NCBI RefSeq assembly: GCF_003003055.1
Contig: NZ_PVTV01000016.1
Location: forward strand, 1-64,000
DNA length: 64,000 bases
Reading direction: 5' to 3'
Source: Jezberella montanilacus
GTDB lineage: Bacteria; Pseudomonadota; Gammaproteobacteria; Burkholderiales; Burkholderiaceae_B
Made by a program: the position numbers and the translations under genes. This document shows positions 10,518 through 20,641 of the stretch, piece by piece. The notes under the pieces were generated by a model that saw nothing but the letters and a program-made list of their open reading frames with translations, searched no databases and was not told the DNA's origin. Positions within the stretch are counted from its first letter, which is position 1, and the number at the start of each line of letters is the position of its first letter.

Positions 10518-10550
10518 CCACAGACTTGCTTCGGCAGTCCGGTGGTTTTT
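10518..10550 (+). terminator. Terminator-like hairpin between atpE and atpF
   Basis: The stem has outer CCAC/GTGG, an internal loop, then GACT/AGTC, a one-base bulge and GC/GC closed by a cUUCGg tetraloop. It is followed directly by TTTTT (10546-10550). This has the form of a weak intrinsic terminator inside an operon. The downstream genes are indispensable, so it can only be partial if it works. It would raise atpIBE mRNA relative to atpFHAGDC. Confidence 0.5.
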
Positions 10551-10613
10551 AGATAGGTGCCTTTCTGGCTGCATAAACGCTGGAAAGGCCCATGATGTGA
10601 AAGGGAAGCGACC

Positions 10614-11084
10614 GTGAATCTGAACGCGACGATCTTTTTCCAGATGATCGTGTTCTTTATTTTGGGCTGGGTCACGATGAAATTCATCTGGCCACCCCTG
10701 ATAAAGGCAATCGACGAACGACGTCACAAAATTGCTGATGGCTTAGCAGCTGCCGAAAAAGGCAAGGCTGATTTAGCCCAGGCACAGGCGCGTATCGGTC
10801 TGATGGAGGCATCTGCTAAATCCGAGCTGCACACTCGAATTACCGATGCTGAAAAGCACGGTGCTCAAATTGTCGAGCAAGCTCGTGCTGAAGCTGAAGC
10901 TGAAAGGGCAAGGATTGTTGCTCAAGCAAAACAGGACGCTGCACAGGAAGTGCAACGCGCCCGCGATGCTTTGCGTAACGACGTTGCTGATCTGGCGGTA
11001 AAAGGCGCCGAGCAGATCCTGAAGCGTGAAGTTAACGCAAGTGCGCATGCTGAGTTGCTCGCGCAACTTAAAGCTGAGCTTTAA
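10614..11084 (+). CDS. atpF: F1Fo ATP synthase subunit b
   Basis: Subunit b is the peripheral stalk that holds F1 against rotation. The 156-residue protein has one N-terminal membrane helix (residues about 5-25) followed by a long, Ala- and charge-rich coiled-coil. Translation starts at GTG, with GGGAAG 5-10 bases upstream. The N-terminus [11 protein letters not shown] is typical of betaproteobacterial AtpF. It is 15 bp upstream of atpH. Confidence 0.97.
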   Translation: MNLNATIFFQMIVFFILGWVTMKFIWPPLIKAIDERRHKIADGLAAAEKGKADLAQAQARIGLMEASAKSELHTRITDAEKHGAQIVEQARAEAEAERARIVAQAKQDAAQEVQRARDALRNDVADLAVKGAEQILKREVNASAHAELLAQLKAEL

Positions 11085-11099
11085 TTTTTCGGGACCAAA

Positions 11100-11651
11100 A
11101 TGGCAGAACTCTCCACCGTTGCCCGCCCGTACGCCGAAGCACTTTTCGCAGCGGCGAATCATGATAAGGCGAAGCTCCAAGCTTGGGCCCAACAGGTCCA
11201 GGTGCTGGCAGACATAGCTGAGACGCCTGATGTCAAGGCCTCCTTGGGCGATCCTCGCATTGAGGATGCCAAACGAGGTGGCATTCTTCTCGGCGTCAGT
11301 TTTGGTTTAACTAAGTCTAAAGTTGATCAGGCAATTCAAAATTTTATTGAGCTGCTTGTTTCAAACGACCGTTTGTCGCTTCTGCCACAAATATCAGCGC
11401 AGTTTCGCGCGCTGAAAGATAAGGCGGATGGCATTGCTGAGGCAGTGATTTCCAGCGCCTTCCCGATGTCTGATGAGCAAGTGGCCGATTTGATCAAACT
11501 GTTAGAACCAAAGTTTGGCCTGAAGCTCAAGCCCCACGTCATCATTGACTCTGCCTTGATCGGTGGTGTCCGTGTTGTAGTGGGTGATCAAGTACTCGAC
11601 ACATCCGTGCAAGCTCAGCTTCAGCGCATGCGCGATAAGCTGGCCGCATAA
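11100..11651 (+). CDS. atpH: F1Fo ATP synthase subunit delta
   Basis: Delta joins the top of the alpha3beta3 hexamer to the b stalk. The 183-residue protein opens with the family signature ARPYAEALF, an N-terminal helical bundle. It ends with the conserved [17 protein letters not shown] region. It sits between atpF and atpA with gaps of 15 and 30 bp. Confidence 0.97.
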   Translation: MAELSTVARPYAEALFAAANHDKAKLQAWAQQVQVLADIAETPDVKASLGDPRIEDAKRGGILLGVSFGLTKSKVDQAIQNFIELLVSNDRLSLLPQISAQFRALKDKADGIAEAVISSAFPMSDEQVADLIKLLEPKFGLKLKPHVIIDSALIGGVRVVVGDQVLDTSVQAQLQRMRDKLAA

Positions 11652-11681
11652 CGCCGGTCAAAAGATTTCAGGAGTCTGAAC

Positions 11682-13223
11682 ATGCAACTTAATCCATCAG
11701 AGATCAGCGAACTACTCAAGAACCAGATCGAAGGTCTTGGTACGTCGTCTGATATTCGTACTCAAGGTACCGTCGTGTCGGTGACAGACGGTATTACCCG
11801 TATTCACGGTTTGTCAGACGTGATGCAAGGCGAGATGCTTGAGTTTCCTAACAACGTTTTCGGTTTGGCATTGAACCTTGAGCGTGATTCGGTTGGTGCT
11901 GTGATTCTGGGTGATTACACCAGCATCTCTGAAGGCGACCCGGTTAAGGCAACCGGCCGCATCTTAGAAGTGCCGGTTGGCCCCGAGTTGCTTGGCCGTG
12001 TCGTCAACGCCTTGGGCGTGCCGATCGACGGTAAAGGTCCAATCAACGCTAAAGAAACCGACATTATCGAAAAGGTTGCGCCTGGCGTGATTGCTCGTCA
12101 ATCCGTGTCGCAGCCTTTGCAAACTGGCTTGAAATCCATCGATTCGATGGTGCCTATCGGTCGCGGTCAACGCGAACTGATCATTGGTGACCGCCAGACT
12201 GGTAAGACTGCAGTTGCAGTGGATGCCATCATTAACCAGAAAGGCAAAGGCGTTAAGTGCGTTTATGTCGCAATTGGTCAAAAAGCGTCGACGATTAATA
12301 ACGTGTTGCGCAAGCTCGAAGAGTTTGGCGCGATGGAATACACCGTGATCGTCGCGGCTACCGCATCCGACTCGGCTGCCATGCAGTACTTGTCTGCTTA
12401 CGCTGGTTGCACAATGGGTGAATACTTCCGCGATCGCGGTGAAGATGCACTGATTGTTTATGACGATTTGACCAAGCAAGCGATTGCTTATCGCCAAGTG
12501 TCATTGCTATTGCGTCGCCCACCAGGCCGCGAAGCTTATCCTGGCGATGTGTTTTATCTGCACTCACGCCTGCTCGAGCGTGCTGCTCGTGTTAACGAGG
12601 CTTACGTAGAGAAGTTCACCAACGGTGCGGTTAAAGGCAAGACCGGTTCGTTGACCGCCTTGCCAATTATCGAAACACAAGCTGGTGACGTTTCAGCCTT
12701 TGTGCCGACTAACGTGATTTCGATTACAGATGGCCAGATATTCCTTGAGACCGACCTGTTTAACGCCGGTGTGCGTCCAGCGATCAACGCAGGTATTTCG
12801 GTATCTCGCGTGGGTGGTGCGGCTCAAACTAAGATCATCAAGAAGCTGTCAGGTGGCATTCGTACCGACTTGGCCCAGTATCGTGAACTGGCAGCCTTTG
12901 CTCAGTTCGCCTCTGACCTTGATGACGCGACCCGTCGTCAGCTAGAGCGCGGTAAGCGCGTGGTCGAGCTGCTCAAGCAACCTCAGTACCAGCCTCTCCA
13001 AGTTTGGGAGCTCGGTGTGATTCTATACGCAGTCAATAACGCTTATCTGGATGATGTTGACGTGTCGCAAGTGTTGGCTTTTGAGAAGGGCCTTAAAGAC
13101 CATCTCAAAGCTAAGCATGCCGACTTTATCCAGCGCGTCGAGAGCTCGAAAGAACTGTCAAAAGACGATGAAGTTGAACTGGTTGCTGCCCTGCAAGAGT
13201 TTAAAAAGCACGGTAGCTATTAA
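11682..13223 (+). CDS. atpA: F1Fo ATP synthase subunit alpha
   Basis: Alpha provides the non-catalytic nucleotide sites of F1. The 513-residue protein has Walker A GDRQTGKT at 169-176, the same position as in E. coli, and the typical [16 protein letters not shown] segment. An AGGAG Shine-Dalgarno (11670-11674) precedes the ATG. The gap of 100 bp to atpG is the largest inside the F1 part of the operon and holds two mini-ORFs. Confidence 0.99.
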   Translation: MQLNPSEISELLKNQIEGLGTSSDIRTQGTVVSVTDGITRIHGLSDVMQGEMLEFPNNVFGLALNLERDSVGAVILGDYTSISEGDPVKATGRILEVPVGPELLGRVVNALGVPIDGKGPINAKETDIIEKVAPGVIARQSVSQPLQTGLKSIDSMVPIGRGQRELIIGDRQTGKTAVAVDAIINQKGKGVKCVYVAIGQKASTINNVLRKLEEFGAMEYTVIVAATASDSAAMQYLSAYAGCTMGEYFRDRGEDALIVYDDLTKQAIAYRQVSLLLRRPPGREAYPGDVFYLHSRLLERAARVNEAYVEKFTNGAVKGKTGSLTALPIIETQAGDVSAFVPTNVISITDGQIFLETDLFNAGVRPAINAGISVSRVGGAAQTKIIKKLSGGIRTDLAQYRELAAFAQFASDLDDATRRQLERGKRVVELLKQPQYQPLQVWELGVILYAVNNAYLDDVDVSQVLAFEKGLKDHLKAKHADFIQRVESSKELSKDDEVELVAALQEFKKHGSY

Positions 13224-13233
13224 GGAACCCGCT

Positions 13234-13266
13234 ATGGCGATCACCTTGAATCAAAGTTGGTTCTAG
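13234..13266 (+). CDS. Candidate 10-codon mini-ORF between atpA and atpG
   Basis: An ATG at 13234 begins a 10-codon frame (MAITLNQSWF, stop TAG) that follows the atpA stop by 10 bp and is preceded by AAGGA at 13223-13227. The upstream block TAAGGAACCCGCTATGGCG closely resembles the atpD-atpC junction TAAGGAATCCCTATGGCC. A second frame of 6 codons (ATG at 13269) follows. No known protein is recognised. It may be a small leader peptide or a decayed duplicate of a translation start. Confidence 0.25.
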   Translation: MAITLNQSWF

Positions 13267-13323
13267 GTGATGGCAAAGCAGATGGTCTGATCCCTGCACG
13301 ACAGGTCTGACACAGGAAGCGAA

Positions 13324-14229
13324 ATGGCAGGAATTAAGGAAATCCGAACCAAGATCAAGAGCGTACAAAATACGCGCAAGATCACCAAGGCCATGGAGAT
13401 GGTGGCTGCATCGAAAATGCGTAAAGCGCAGGATCGCATGCGAGCCGGTCGTCCCTATGCCGAAAAAGTCCTCTCAATGGCGCGTCATCTGATGGAAGCC
13501 ACGCCGGACTATCACCATCCTTTTCTGACCGAGCGCGAGCTCAAAAATGCCGGCGTAATGGTTGTTACGTCAGACAAAGGTTTATGCGGTGGTCTGAATA
13601 CAAACGTGATGCGTTTGGTGCTGGCCCGCCTTCGTGAATTCACTGAGAAGGGCATTGGCAGCCAGTTCACGGCTTTTGGTAACAAAGGCCTGGGTACCTT
13701 GACCCGAATTGATGCCAAAGTGGTTTCACAAGAAACTCAGCTGGGGGATGTTGCATCACTTGATCGTCTGGTTGGTGCGATTAAAGTGCAGCTTGATGCT
13801 TACCTAGAGGGCAAGATAGATGCGCTTTACCTGGCGACGAATCGTTTCGTCAACACCATGAAGCAAGAGCCAGTATTCATCCGGTTATTGCCGCTGCCTG
13901 GCAAGTTGGCCGATCCCTATGTGGTCGCAACTGAAAGTGCCACTGAAACAGAGAAATCGCAACCAGACCATGGTTGGGATTACTTGTACGAGCCCGATGC
14001 AAAAATTGTTATTGACGAGTTGTTGCAGCGTTACGTAGAAGGCTTGGTTTACCAGAGCGTTGCAGAAAGTATGGCGTCAGAGCAATCTGCACGGATGGTG
14101 GCGATGAAGGCTGCGTCCGACAATGCCAAGAAAGTGATTGGTGACCTTCAACTTGTCTATAACAAGACTCGTCAGGCTGCTATTACCAAGGAAATTTCAG
14201 AAATCGTGGGGGGAGCCGCAGCCGTCTAA
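13324..14229 (+). CDS. atpG: F1Fo ATP synthase subunit gamma
   Basis: Gamma is the central rotor shaft. The 301-residue protein has the N-terminal helix [26 protein letters not shown] and the C-terminal helix ending [16 protein letters not shown], which pair as the coiled-coil shaft. The central [10 protein letters not shown] motif is also present. An AGGAAG Shine-Dalgarno lies a few bases before the ATG. Confidence 0.98.
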   Translation: MAGIKEIRTKIKSVQNTRKITKAMEMVAASKMRKAQDRMRAGRPYAEKVLSMARHLMEATPDYHHPFLTERELKNAGVMVVTSDKGLCGGLNTNVMRLVLARLREFTEKGIGSQFTAFGNKGLGTLTRIDAKVVSQETQLGDVASLDRLVGAIKVQLDAYLEGKIDALYLATNRFVNTMKQEPVFIRLLPLPGKLADPYVVATESATETEKSQPDHGWDYLYEPDAKIVIDELLQRYVEGLVYQSVAESMASEQSARMVAMKAASDNAKKVIGDLQLVYNKTRQAAITKEISEIVGGAAAV

Positions 14230-14274
14230 TTGGTTAGACGACTGTAAGGTATCCCATCAGTTAGTTATATTTAA

Positions 14275-15684
<1,410 letters not shown>

Positions 15685-15693
15685 GGAATCCCT

Positions 15694-16119
15694 ATGGCCC
15701 TCTTGAAAGTGGATGTCGTCAGTGCAGAGAAATCTCTCTTCTCTGGCGAAGCCAAGTTTGTTGCTCTGCCAGGTGAGTCAGGCGAGCTAGGTATTTTGCC
15801 TGGCCATACGCCCCTCATTTCGCGTATCCGTCCGGGTACCGTTCGCATCACCAATGAAAACGGCTCGGTAGAATTGATTTTTGTCGCTGGTGGTCTGCTT
15901 GAGGTCCAGCCTGGCCATGTCACGGTCTTATCTGACACGGCCATTCGTGGTGAAGACCTTGATGAAGCGAAAGCATTGGCTGCTCGTCAGCATGCAGAAG
16001 AATCATTGCGCAAGGCGACTGACAAGGCCACGATAGCAGTTGTTGAAGCCGAGTTGGAAATGCTTGCTGCACAAGCCAGTGCGGCTCGTCGCTACTTAGA
16101 GCAAAAGCACTCTCATTAA
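15694..16119 (+). CDS. atpC: F1Fo ATP synthase subunit epsilon
   Basis: Epsilon binds gamma at the foot of the rotor and can inhibit ATP hydrolysis. The 141-residue protein has the N-terminal beta-sandwich with [13 protein letters not shown] and a C-terminal two-helix domain rich in Ala, Glu and Arg. AAGGAA lies upstream of the ATG. It is the last gene of the operon, with a strong terminator 56 bp later. Confidence 0.98.
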   Translation: MALLKVDVVSAEKSLFSGEAKFVALPGESGELGILPGHTPLISRIRPGTVRITNENGSVELIFVAGGLLEVQPGHVTVLSDTAIRGEDLDEAKALAARQHAEESLRKATDKATIAVVEAELEMLAAQASAARRYLEQKHSH

Positions 16120-16174
16120 TTCGTCTTAGTTCGATCAGGTTGCAGCGCTGATTCGAATCTGTTTGCGAAAAAAG

Positions 16175-16201
16175 CACGCCAGAGATGGCGTGTTTTTTTT
16201 T
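16175..16201 (+). terminator. Rho-independent terminator of the atp operon
   Basis: A perfect 7-bp stem CACGCCA/TGGCGTG with a GAGA loop is followed by nine consecutive T residues. This closes the atpIBEFHAGDC transcript. Confidence 0.93.
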
Positions 16202-16315
16202 AGACTTTCAAAGTCCTGTATCCGCTACGTGGTTGTCCTGTTGCGTTGATTCCGAATACATATCTTGACGCTTTCGCCCTAGTCTTGACGTTCTTCCAAC
16301 ACAGGGATAGCAAGC

Positions 16316-17104
16316 ATGCGTCAACTGATAGATTGTGCTGTACTCAACCTCAACGCCCACGCCAACTGGATGCCGGGTGTGCTGCAAGAAGCTGCAGCAG
16401 CAATGAACCGCATCACCATACACGGCCTTGACTGGGAACAACAAGCCGTCCACACAGAGCCGCCAGCGAATCTGATGCCAGACTCGCCCGTCCACCTGCC
16501 CACCAACGCGTTAGCACAGCAAGGCGTAGCACTTCGCAGATATGACGTATGTGTAGTGCCCGTATCGCACGCAACACTGGCCTGGTCTCGACTCACCCTG
16601 GCTAGTATTCCGCGAGGGCCCTTCACGCCGTTGATGGGTGTGTTCTATAAGCTGAAATCGGCCGCGATGCAGGATCTGATGGATCTGGGCATGGCAGATT
16701 TTGTTCGTTTGCCAATCTGCCCCGAAGAATTTCGGGCCAGACTGTTGACTTTGGCAGCACGAATGCCCAAACCAATATCCTTCAGAGAGCCAGATCCGAA
16801 CTTTGGCTTCATTTGTCATCCTTCGAGGCCGCAGAGTGCGGGCCAGAGACTGCTTGCCGGGTACGCCGGTGTAACCAAGATTATCAAAGGCCATCAGAGC
16901 CGTCACGAGTCTTTTCGCAACGCTAAATCCCTTGTTGTTGATGAGTTCGAACGCATTTATATTACTCGCGCCTTGACTAAGCACAGAGGCAATATTGCTA
17001 TGGCGGCGCGATTTTCAAACAAGCATCGACGTGCATTTTGGGCACTCATGCGCAAGCATGAGATTGATGCAAGTGACTACCGTCCTCATTCCGCAGAAGA
17101 GTAG
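16316..17104 (+). CDS. Orphan Fis-type HTH regulator with degenerate receiver-like domain
   Basis: The last 60 or so of 262 residues match the Fis-type helix-turn-helix seen at the end of NtrC-family regulators. That region has an amphipathic [10 protein letters not shown] helix, then [26 protein letters not shown] as the DNA-binding unit. No sigma-54 AAA+ domain is present. The first 160 residues loosely follow a receiver fold (VCVVPVS, then FYKLKS with a Lys near the usual position, then [16 protein letters not shown]). I cannot find the acidic phosphorylation pocket, so phosphorylation is doubtful. AGGGA sits 8 bases before the ATG. It lies alone between the atp terminator and hemE. Its targets are unknown. 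Confidence 0.75.
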   Translation: MRQLIDCAVLNLNAHANWMPGVLQEAAAAMNRITIHGLDWEQQAVHTEPPANLMPDSPVHLPTNALAQQGVALRRYDVCVVPVSHATLAWSRLTLASIPRGPFTPLMGVFYKLKSAAMQDLMDLGMADFVRLPICPEEFRARLLTLAARMPKPISFREPDPNFGFICHPSRPQSAGQRLLAGYAGVTKIIKGHQSRHESFRNAKSLVVDEFERIYITRALTKHRGNIAMAARFSNKHRRAFWALMRKHEIDASDYRPHSAEE

Positions 17105-17142
17105 AATACGGGGTCGCTTTCCAGTCTGAACAAAGGATCTTC

Positions 17143-18234
17143 GTGCCCTCCGTTGCGCTAAAAAATGATGTGTTTCTTCGAGCATTGAATCGCGATCCTG
17201 TTCCGTATACGCCCGTCTGGCTGATGCGACAAGCTGGACGTTATCTGCCCGAATACAACGCCACCCGATCCCGTGCAGGCAGTTTCATGGGACTAGCGAC
17301 GAGCCCCGACTATGCTTGCGAAGTCACGTTGCAACCGCTACAGCGTTACGATCTCGATGCGGCCATCCTTTTTTCAGACATTCTGACAGTACCCGATGCC
17401 ATGGGTCTAGGGTTGTCCTTTGCCCAAGGCGAGGGCCCCAGGTTTGCTCACCCAATCCGCCACGAGGACGATGTCAACAAACTGGCTGTACCCGACCTAA
17501 ACAAGCTCAAATACGTTTTCGATGCAGTTAGTACTATTCGACAAAACCTCAATGGCAGCGTCCCCTTGATTGGTTTTGCAGGCAGTCCCTTCACGCTTGC
17601 CTGTTACATGGTCGAGGGCAAGGGAAGCGACGATTATCAGCTGATTAAAACCATGCTCTATAGCCGCCCTGATCTGCTGCACCGTATTCTTCAAATTAAC
17701 GCCGAGACGACGGCAGTTTATCTAAATGCTCAAATAAACGCAGGCGCTCAAGCTGTCATGATTTTTGATAGTTGGGGTGGCGTGTTGGCGGACGGGTTGT
17801 TTCAGCAATTTTCTCTTGCCTACACGCGGCTCGTCATTGATCTGCTCGTCAGAGAGCGCGAGGGCCGCAAAGTACCGGTTATCGTGTTTACCAAAGGCGG
17901 TGGGCAGTGGTTGAGCCAGATTACGGATAGTGGCTGTGATGCCGTCGGGCTAGATTGGACGGTCAATCTAGCAGCGGCAAGACGCCTTGTCGGCGATCGA
18001 GTAGCGTTGCAAGGCAATTTAGATCCCATGACCCTCTTTGGAAGCGAGACTGCGATCCGCAGTGAGGTCAGACGAGTCATTGATTCCTTTGGTGCGACGA
18101 GCGCAGGTGGCCATGTATTTAATCTAGGTCACGGTATATCCCAATACACACCACCAGAGGCTGTTACTTGGCTGGTTGATGAGGTGCATAGATATAGTGC
18201 CGATTTTCATGTGTCAACAGCAAAAAAGACCTAA
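17143..18234 (+). CDS. hemE: Uroporphyrinogen decarboxylase
   Basis: HemE decarboxylates the four acetate side chains of uroporphyrinogen III to give coproporphyrinogen III in haem synthesis. The 363-residue protein has the two signature stretches, [15 protein letters not shown] near the N-terminus and [16 protein letters not shown] in the middle. It ends with NLGHGI, a conserved active-site segment. The start is GTG, selected by an AAAGGA Shine-Dalgarno 6 bases upstream. It lies 38 bp after the Fis-type regulator gene. Confidence 0.97.
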   Translation: MPSVALKNDVFLRALNRDPVPYTPVWLMRQAGRYLPEYNATRSRAGSFMGLATSPDYACEVTLQPLQRYDLDAAILFSDILTVPDAMGLGLSFAQGEGPRFAHPIRHEDDVNKLAVPDLNKLKYVFDAVSTIRQNLNGSVPLIGFAGSPFTLACYMVEGKGSDDYQLIKTMLYSRPDLLHRILQINAETTAVYLNAQINAGAQAVMIFDSWGGVLADGLFQQFSLAYTRLVIDLLVREREGRKVPVIVFTKGGGQWLSQITDSGCDAVGLDWTVNLAAARRLVGDRVALQGNLDPMTLFGSETAIRSEVRRVIDSFGATSAGGHVFNLGHGISQYTPPEAVTWLVDEVHRYSADFHVSTAKKT

Positions 18235-18547
18235 AACGAAGCTAGGGCAATGCGCCGACTGAGCAATTTGGTGCATCCGACTAGTAAGTTGTTCACAAAT
18301 AGTCCTCTTTTAGGGAAATCCCTATGTTGGATAAGTTAATTGATAGAAAATCACGATAACCTATTGAAATAAATAACTAATATTATTAATTTCATATTAA
18401 TGACAGTGACACTAATCTCTTGACACGATGTGAAACCAGACAAAAGTCACATTTGTCCCCAAAGTTATCCACAGGCTAGGTTTTAACCCTCCGAATTTTA
18501 AGCCACGTTAGTATTTAGCACTCACTCCGAGAAATCACATTAACTTC
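18235..18547. promoter_or_regulatory. AT-rich gap between hemE and priA with DnaA-box-like sites
   Basis: I see no gene in these 313 bp. The strip around 18330-18410 is strongly AT-rich. TTATCCACA at 18465-18473 matches the consensus DnaA box exactly, and TTGTTCACA at 18289-18297 differs from it by one base. A palindrome lies at 18311-18324 and is listed separately. The region probably holds the priA promoter, but I could not assign -35 and -10 boxes with confidence. Confidence 0.5.
18311..18324. promoter_or_regulatory. Palindromic operator-like site TAGGGA-AA-TCCCTA
   Basis: Two 6-bp arms are separated by 2 bp, a spacing that suits a dimeric DNA-binding protein rather than an RNA hairpin. 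The 12-bp core recurs, reverse-complemented, at 47414-47425 upstream of aapJ. Confidence 0.45.
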
Positions 18548-20641
18548 ATGGCCGAAATTGAACCCGAAGCCTCCTTGAAAAATACTGCGACGCCGCATTG
18601 GATTCGTGTCATTTTAGACATCCCACTTACGGGGCCGTTTGATTATCGGTGGACAAGTGCCGTACCAGTTGGAACACGCGTGATCGTCAGTTTTGGCCGC
18701 CGCAAGCTCATCGGAATCGTGATCGCCAACCCAGAGCAACCAGGATACGACGTCAAGTTAATCAAGCCAATCGAACAAGTCCTGGAGGACACAGAGCCAT
18801 TAAGCTTGGACTGGCTAAGATTTGCAGAGTTTGCCGCGGATTACTATCAAAGACCGTTGGGTGAAGTCGTGTTACCGGCGTTGCCTGCCCCGTTGCGGCG
18901 CATTGCCGCCTACCACGGTAAGCGCTCCAGCGGTGGTCCAGTGGCGAGGCTAGACGCCCGAAAAACACTGAAACGCGTGGACAGCGTCGTGTCGACGGCA
19001 CCGATCTTAAACAAGGAGCAACAGTCAGCTCTGGAGGCAGTCACGGCTGCAACTAGTTTTAAGTGCTTTCTTCTTTTTGGCGTGACGGGAAGCGGGAAAA
19101 CCGAGGTTTACCTGCATGCGGCGGCGGACATTCTCAAGCGAGGACTCAGGGTGCTCTTGCTTGTACCTGAAATCAATTTGACCCCGCAGTTCGAGCAATC
19201 TCTCAGGCAGCGGCTCGAGCCAGTGGCTGGTCCAAATGGCGTGGCAGTTCTTCACAGTGCCTTATCCGATGGTGAACGCCTTAATGCCTGGCTCCGGGTG
19301 CAGCGGGGAGAGGCGAGAGTTGTCTTAGGTACGCGATTAGCCATCTTTGCTCCAATCAGTGACCTTGGTTTGATTGTGGTCGACGAAGAACATGATTCAT
19401 CCTATAAACAGCAGGACGGTCTGCGTTATTCAGCAAGGGATCTTGCTGTCTGGCGTGGAAGTGATTTGAATATTCCCGTCGTGCTGGGGTCGGCCACACC
19501 CTCGTTAGAATCCTGGGCTCATGCAGAGCAAAAACATTACCAGAGACTGGATCTTACAGAGCGTGCGCGGGCAGTTACGTTGCCGACCGTTCGGCTAGTC
19601 GATACGCGCAGGCTGAAAATGGATCACGGCCTTTCACCCCATTTGATCCAAGCGATGAGGGATCGCTTGGAAAATGGCGAGCAAGTGCTTATTTTTCTCA
19701 ACCGCCGCGGGTATGCACCAGCGCTACATTGCAATTCATGCGGCTGGGTAAGCAAATGTAGTCGCTGTACGACCTTCACGGTTTTGCATCGCGCTGCTGC
19801 CGGGCGTCACCAGTTGCACTGCCATCATTGCGGCCTTCAGCAGCGTGTGCCCTCCTCATGCCCCGACTGTGGCGACCAAGATATGCAACCAATGGGCAGA
19901 GGTACCCAGCGGATTGAGGAACACCTATCTCAATTATTTTCGCCAGCGCGCGTAGTCCGTATCGATGCCGATAGCACCCGAAAAAAAGGTAGCGCGCAAG
20001 CGCTCTTCGATAGCGTGCACGCAGGCGAGGTCGATATTCTGGTTGGCACCCAAATGGTTGCAAAAGGACATGATTTCGCCAACCTGGGCTTGGTGGGAGT
20101 ATTGAATGCGGATGCAATGCTGTTTTCTCAAGATTTCAGGGCGCCAGAGCGCCTTTTCGCTCAGCTAATGCAAGTGTCTGGTAGAGCTGGAAGGCACACT
20201 GGGCATGGGGAAGTCATTATTCAAACAGGCTATCCCGATCAACCTGTGTACCAAGCGCTAATCAAGCACGACTATGCCGGCTTTGCCCGCTTCACCATGC
20301 GCGAACGCAAGGCTGCCCTCTTGCCACCGTTCTCTCATCAGGCGCTGTTAAGTGCAGAAGCAGACGATCTGAACCTAGCAATCGCATTCTTAGAAGCATC
20401 AAGGCAAACGGCTGTGGATTGGACACAAGAAAATTTTGGTGACAACCGCATCACACTCTATGATCCGGTCCCGTTGCGCATCGTCCGAGTGGATAACGTG
20501 TGCAGAGCACAATTACTCATAGAAGGAACGCACCGCCCATCCCTTCAGGCTTTACTAAAACACTTCTTACCGCATCTTTCAACGCTGCCTGAGGCGCGCA
20601 AGGTGCATTGGCAACTCGAGGTTGATCCGCTTGAAATCTGA
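18548..20641 (+). CDS. priA: Primosomal replication restart helicase PriA
   Basis: PriA binds stalled or repaired forks and reloads the replicative helicase. The 697-residue protein has an N-terminal DNA-binding domain and Walker A GVTGSGKT at 178-185. It has a DEEH box in VVDEEHDSSYKQ. A Cys-rich zinc module runs from CNSCGWVSKCSRC through CHHCG to CPDCG and interrupts the helicase core. The ATG at 18548 fits the family start, but no Shine-Dalgarno is obvious. Its end overlaps the start of rep by 11 bp, which couples two fork-restart helicases. Confidence 0.97.
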   Translation: MAEIEPEASLKNTATPHWIRVILDIPLTGPFDYRWTSAVPVGTRVIVSFGRRKLIGIVIANPEQPGYDVKLIKPIEQVLEDTEPLSLDWLRFAEFAADYYQRPLGEVVLPALPAPLRRIAAYHGKRSSGGPVARLDARKTLKRVDSVVSTAPILNKEQQSALEAVTAATSFKCFLLFGVTGSGKTEVYLHAAADILKRGLRVLLLVPEINLTPQFEQSLRQRLEPVAGPNGVAVLHSALSDGERLNAWLRVQRGEARVVLGTRLAIFAPISDLGLIVVDEEHDSSYKQQDGLRYSARDLAVWRGSDLNIPVVLGSATPSLESWAHAEQKHYQRLDLTERARAVTLPTVRLVDTRRLKMDHGLSPHLIQAMRDRLENGEQVLIFLNRRGYAPALHCNSCGWVSKCSRCTTFTVLHRAAAGRHQLHCHHCGLQQRVPSSCPDCGDQDMQPMGRGTQRIEEHLSQLFSPARVVRIDADSTRKKGSAQALFDSVHAGEVDILVGTQMVAKGHDFANLGLVGVLNADAMLFSQDFRAPERLFAQLMQVSGRAGRHTGHGEVIIQTGYPDQPVYQALIKHDYAGFARFTMRERKAALLPPFSHQALLSAEADDLNLAIAFLEASRQTAVDWTQENFGDNRITLYDPVPLRIVRVDNVCRAQLLIEGTHRPSLQALLKHFLPHLSTLPEARKVHWQLEVDPLEI

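Noticed and set aside
18235-18547. Chromosomal origin of replication
   Set aside because: Only one exact DnaA box, and the usual oriC neighbours (dnaA, dnaN, rpmH, gidA/parAB) are not here. Kept only as a DnaA-binding candidate.
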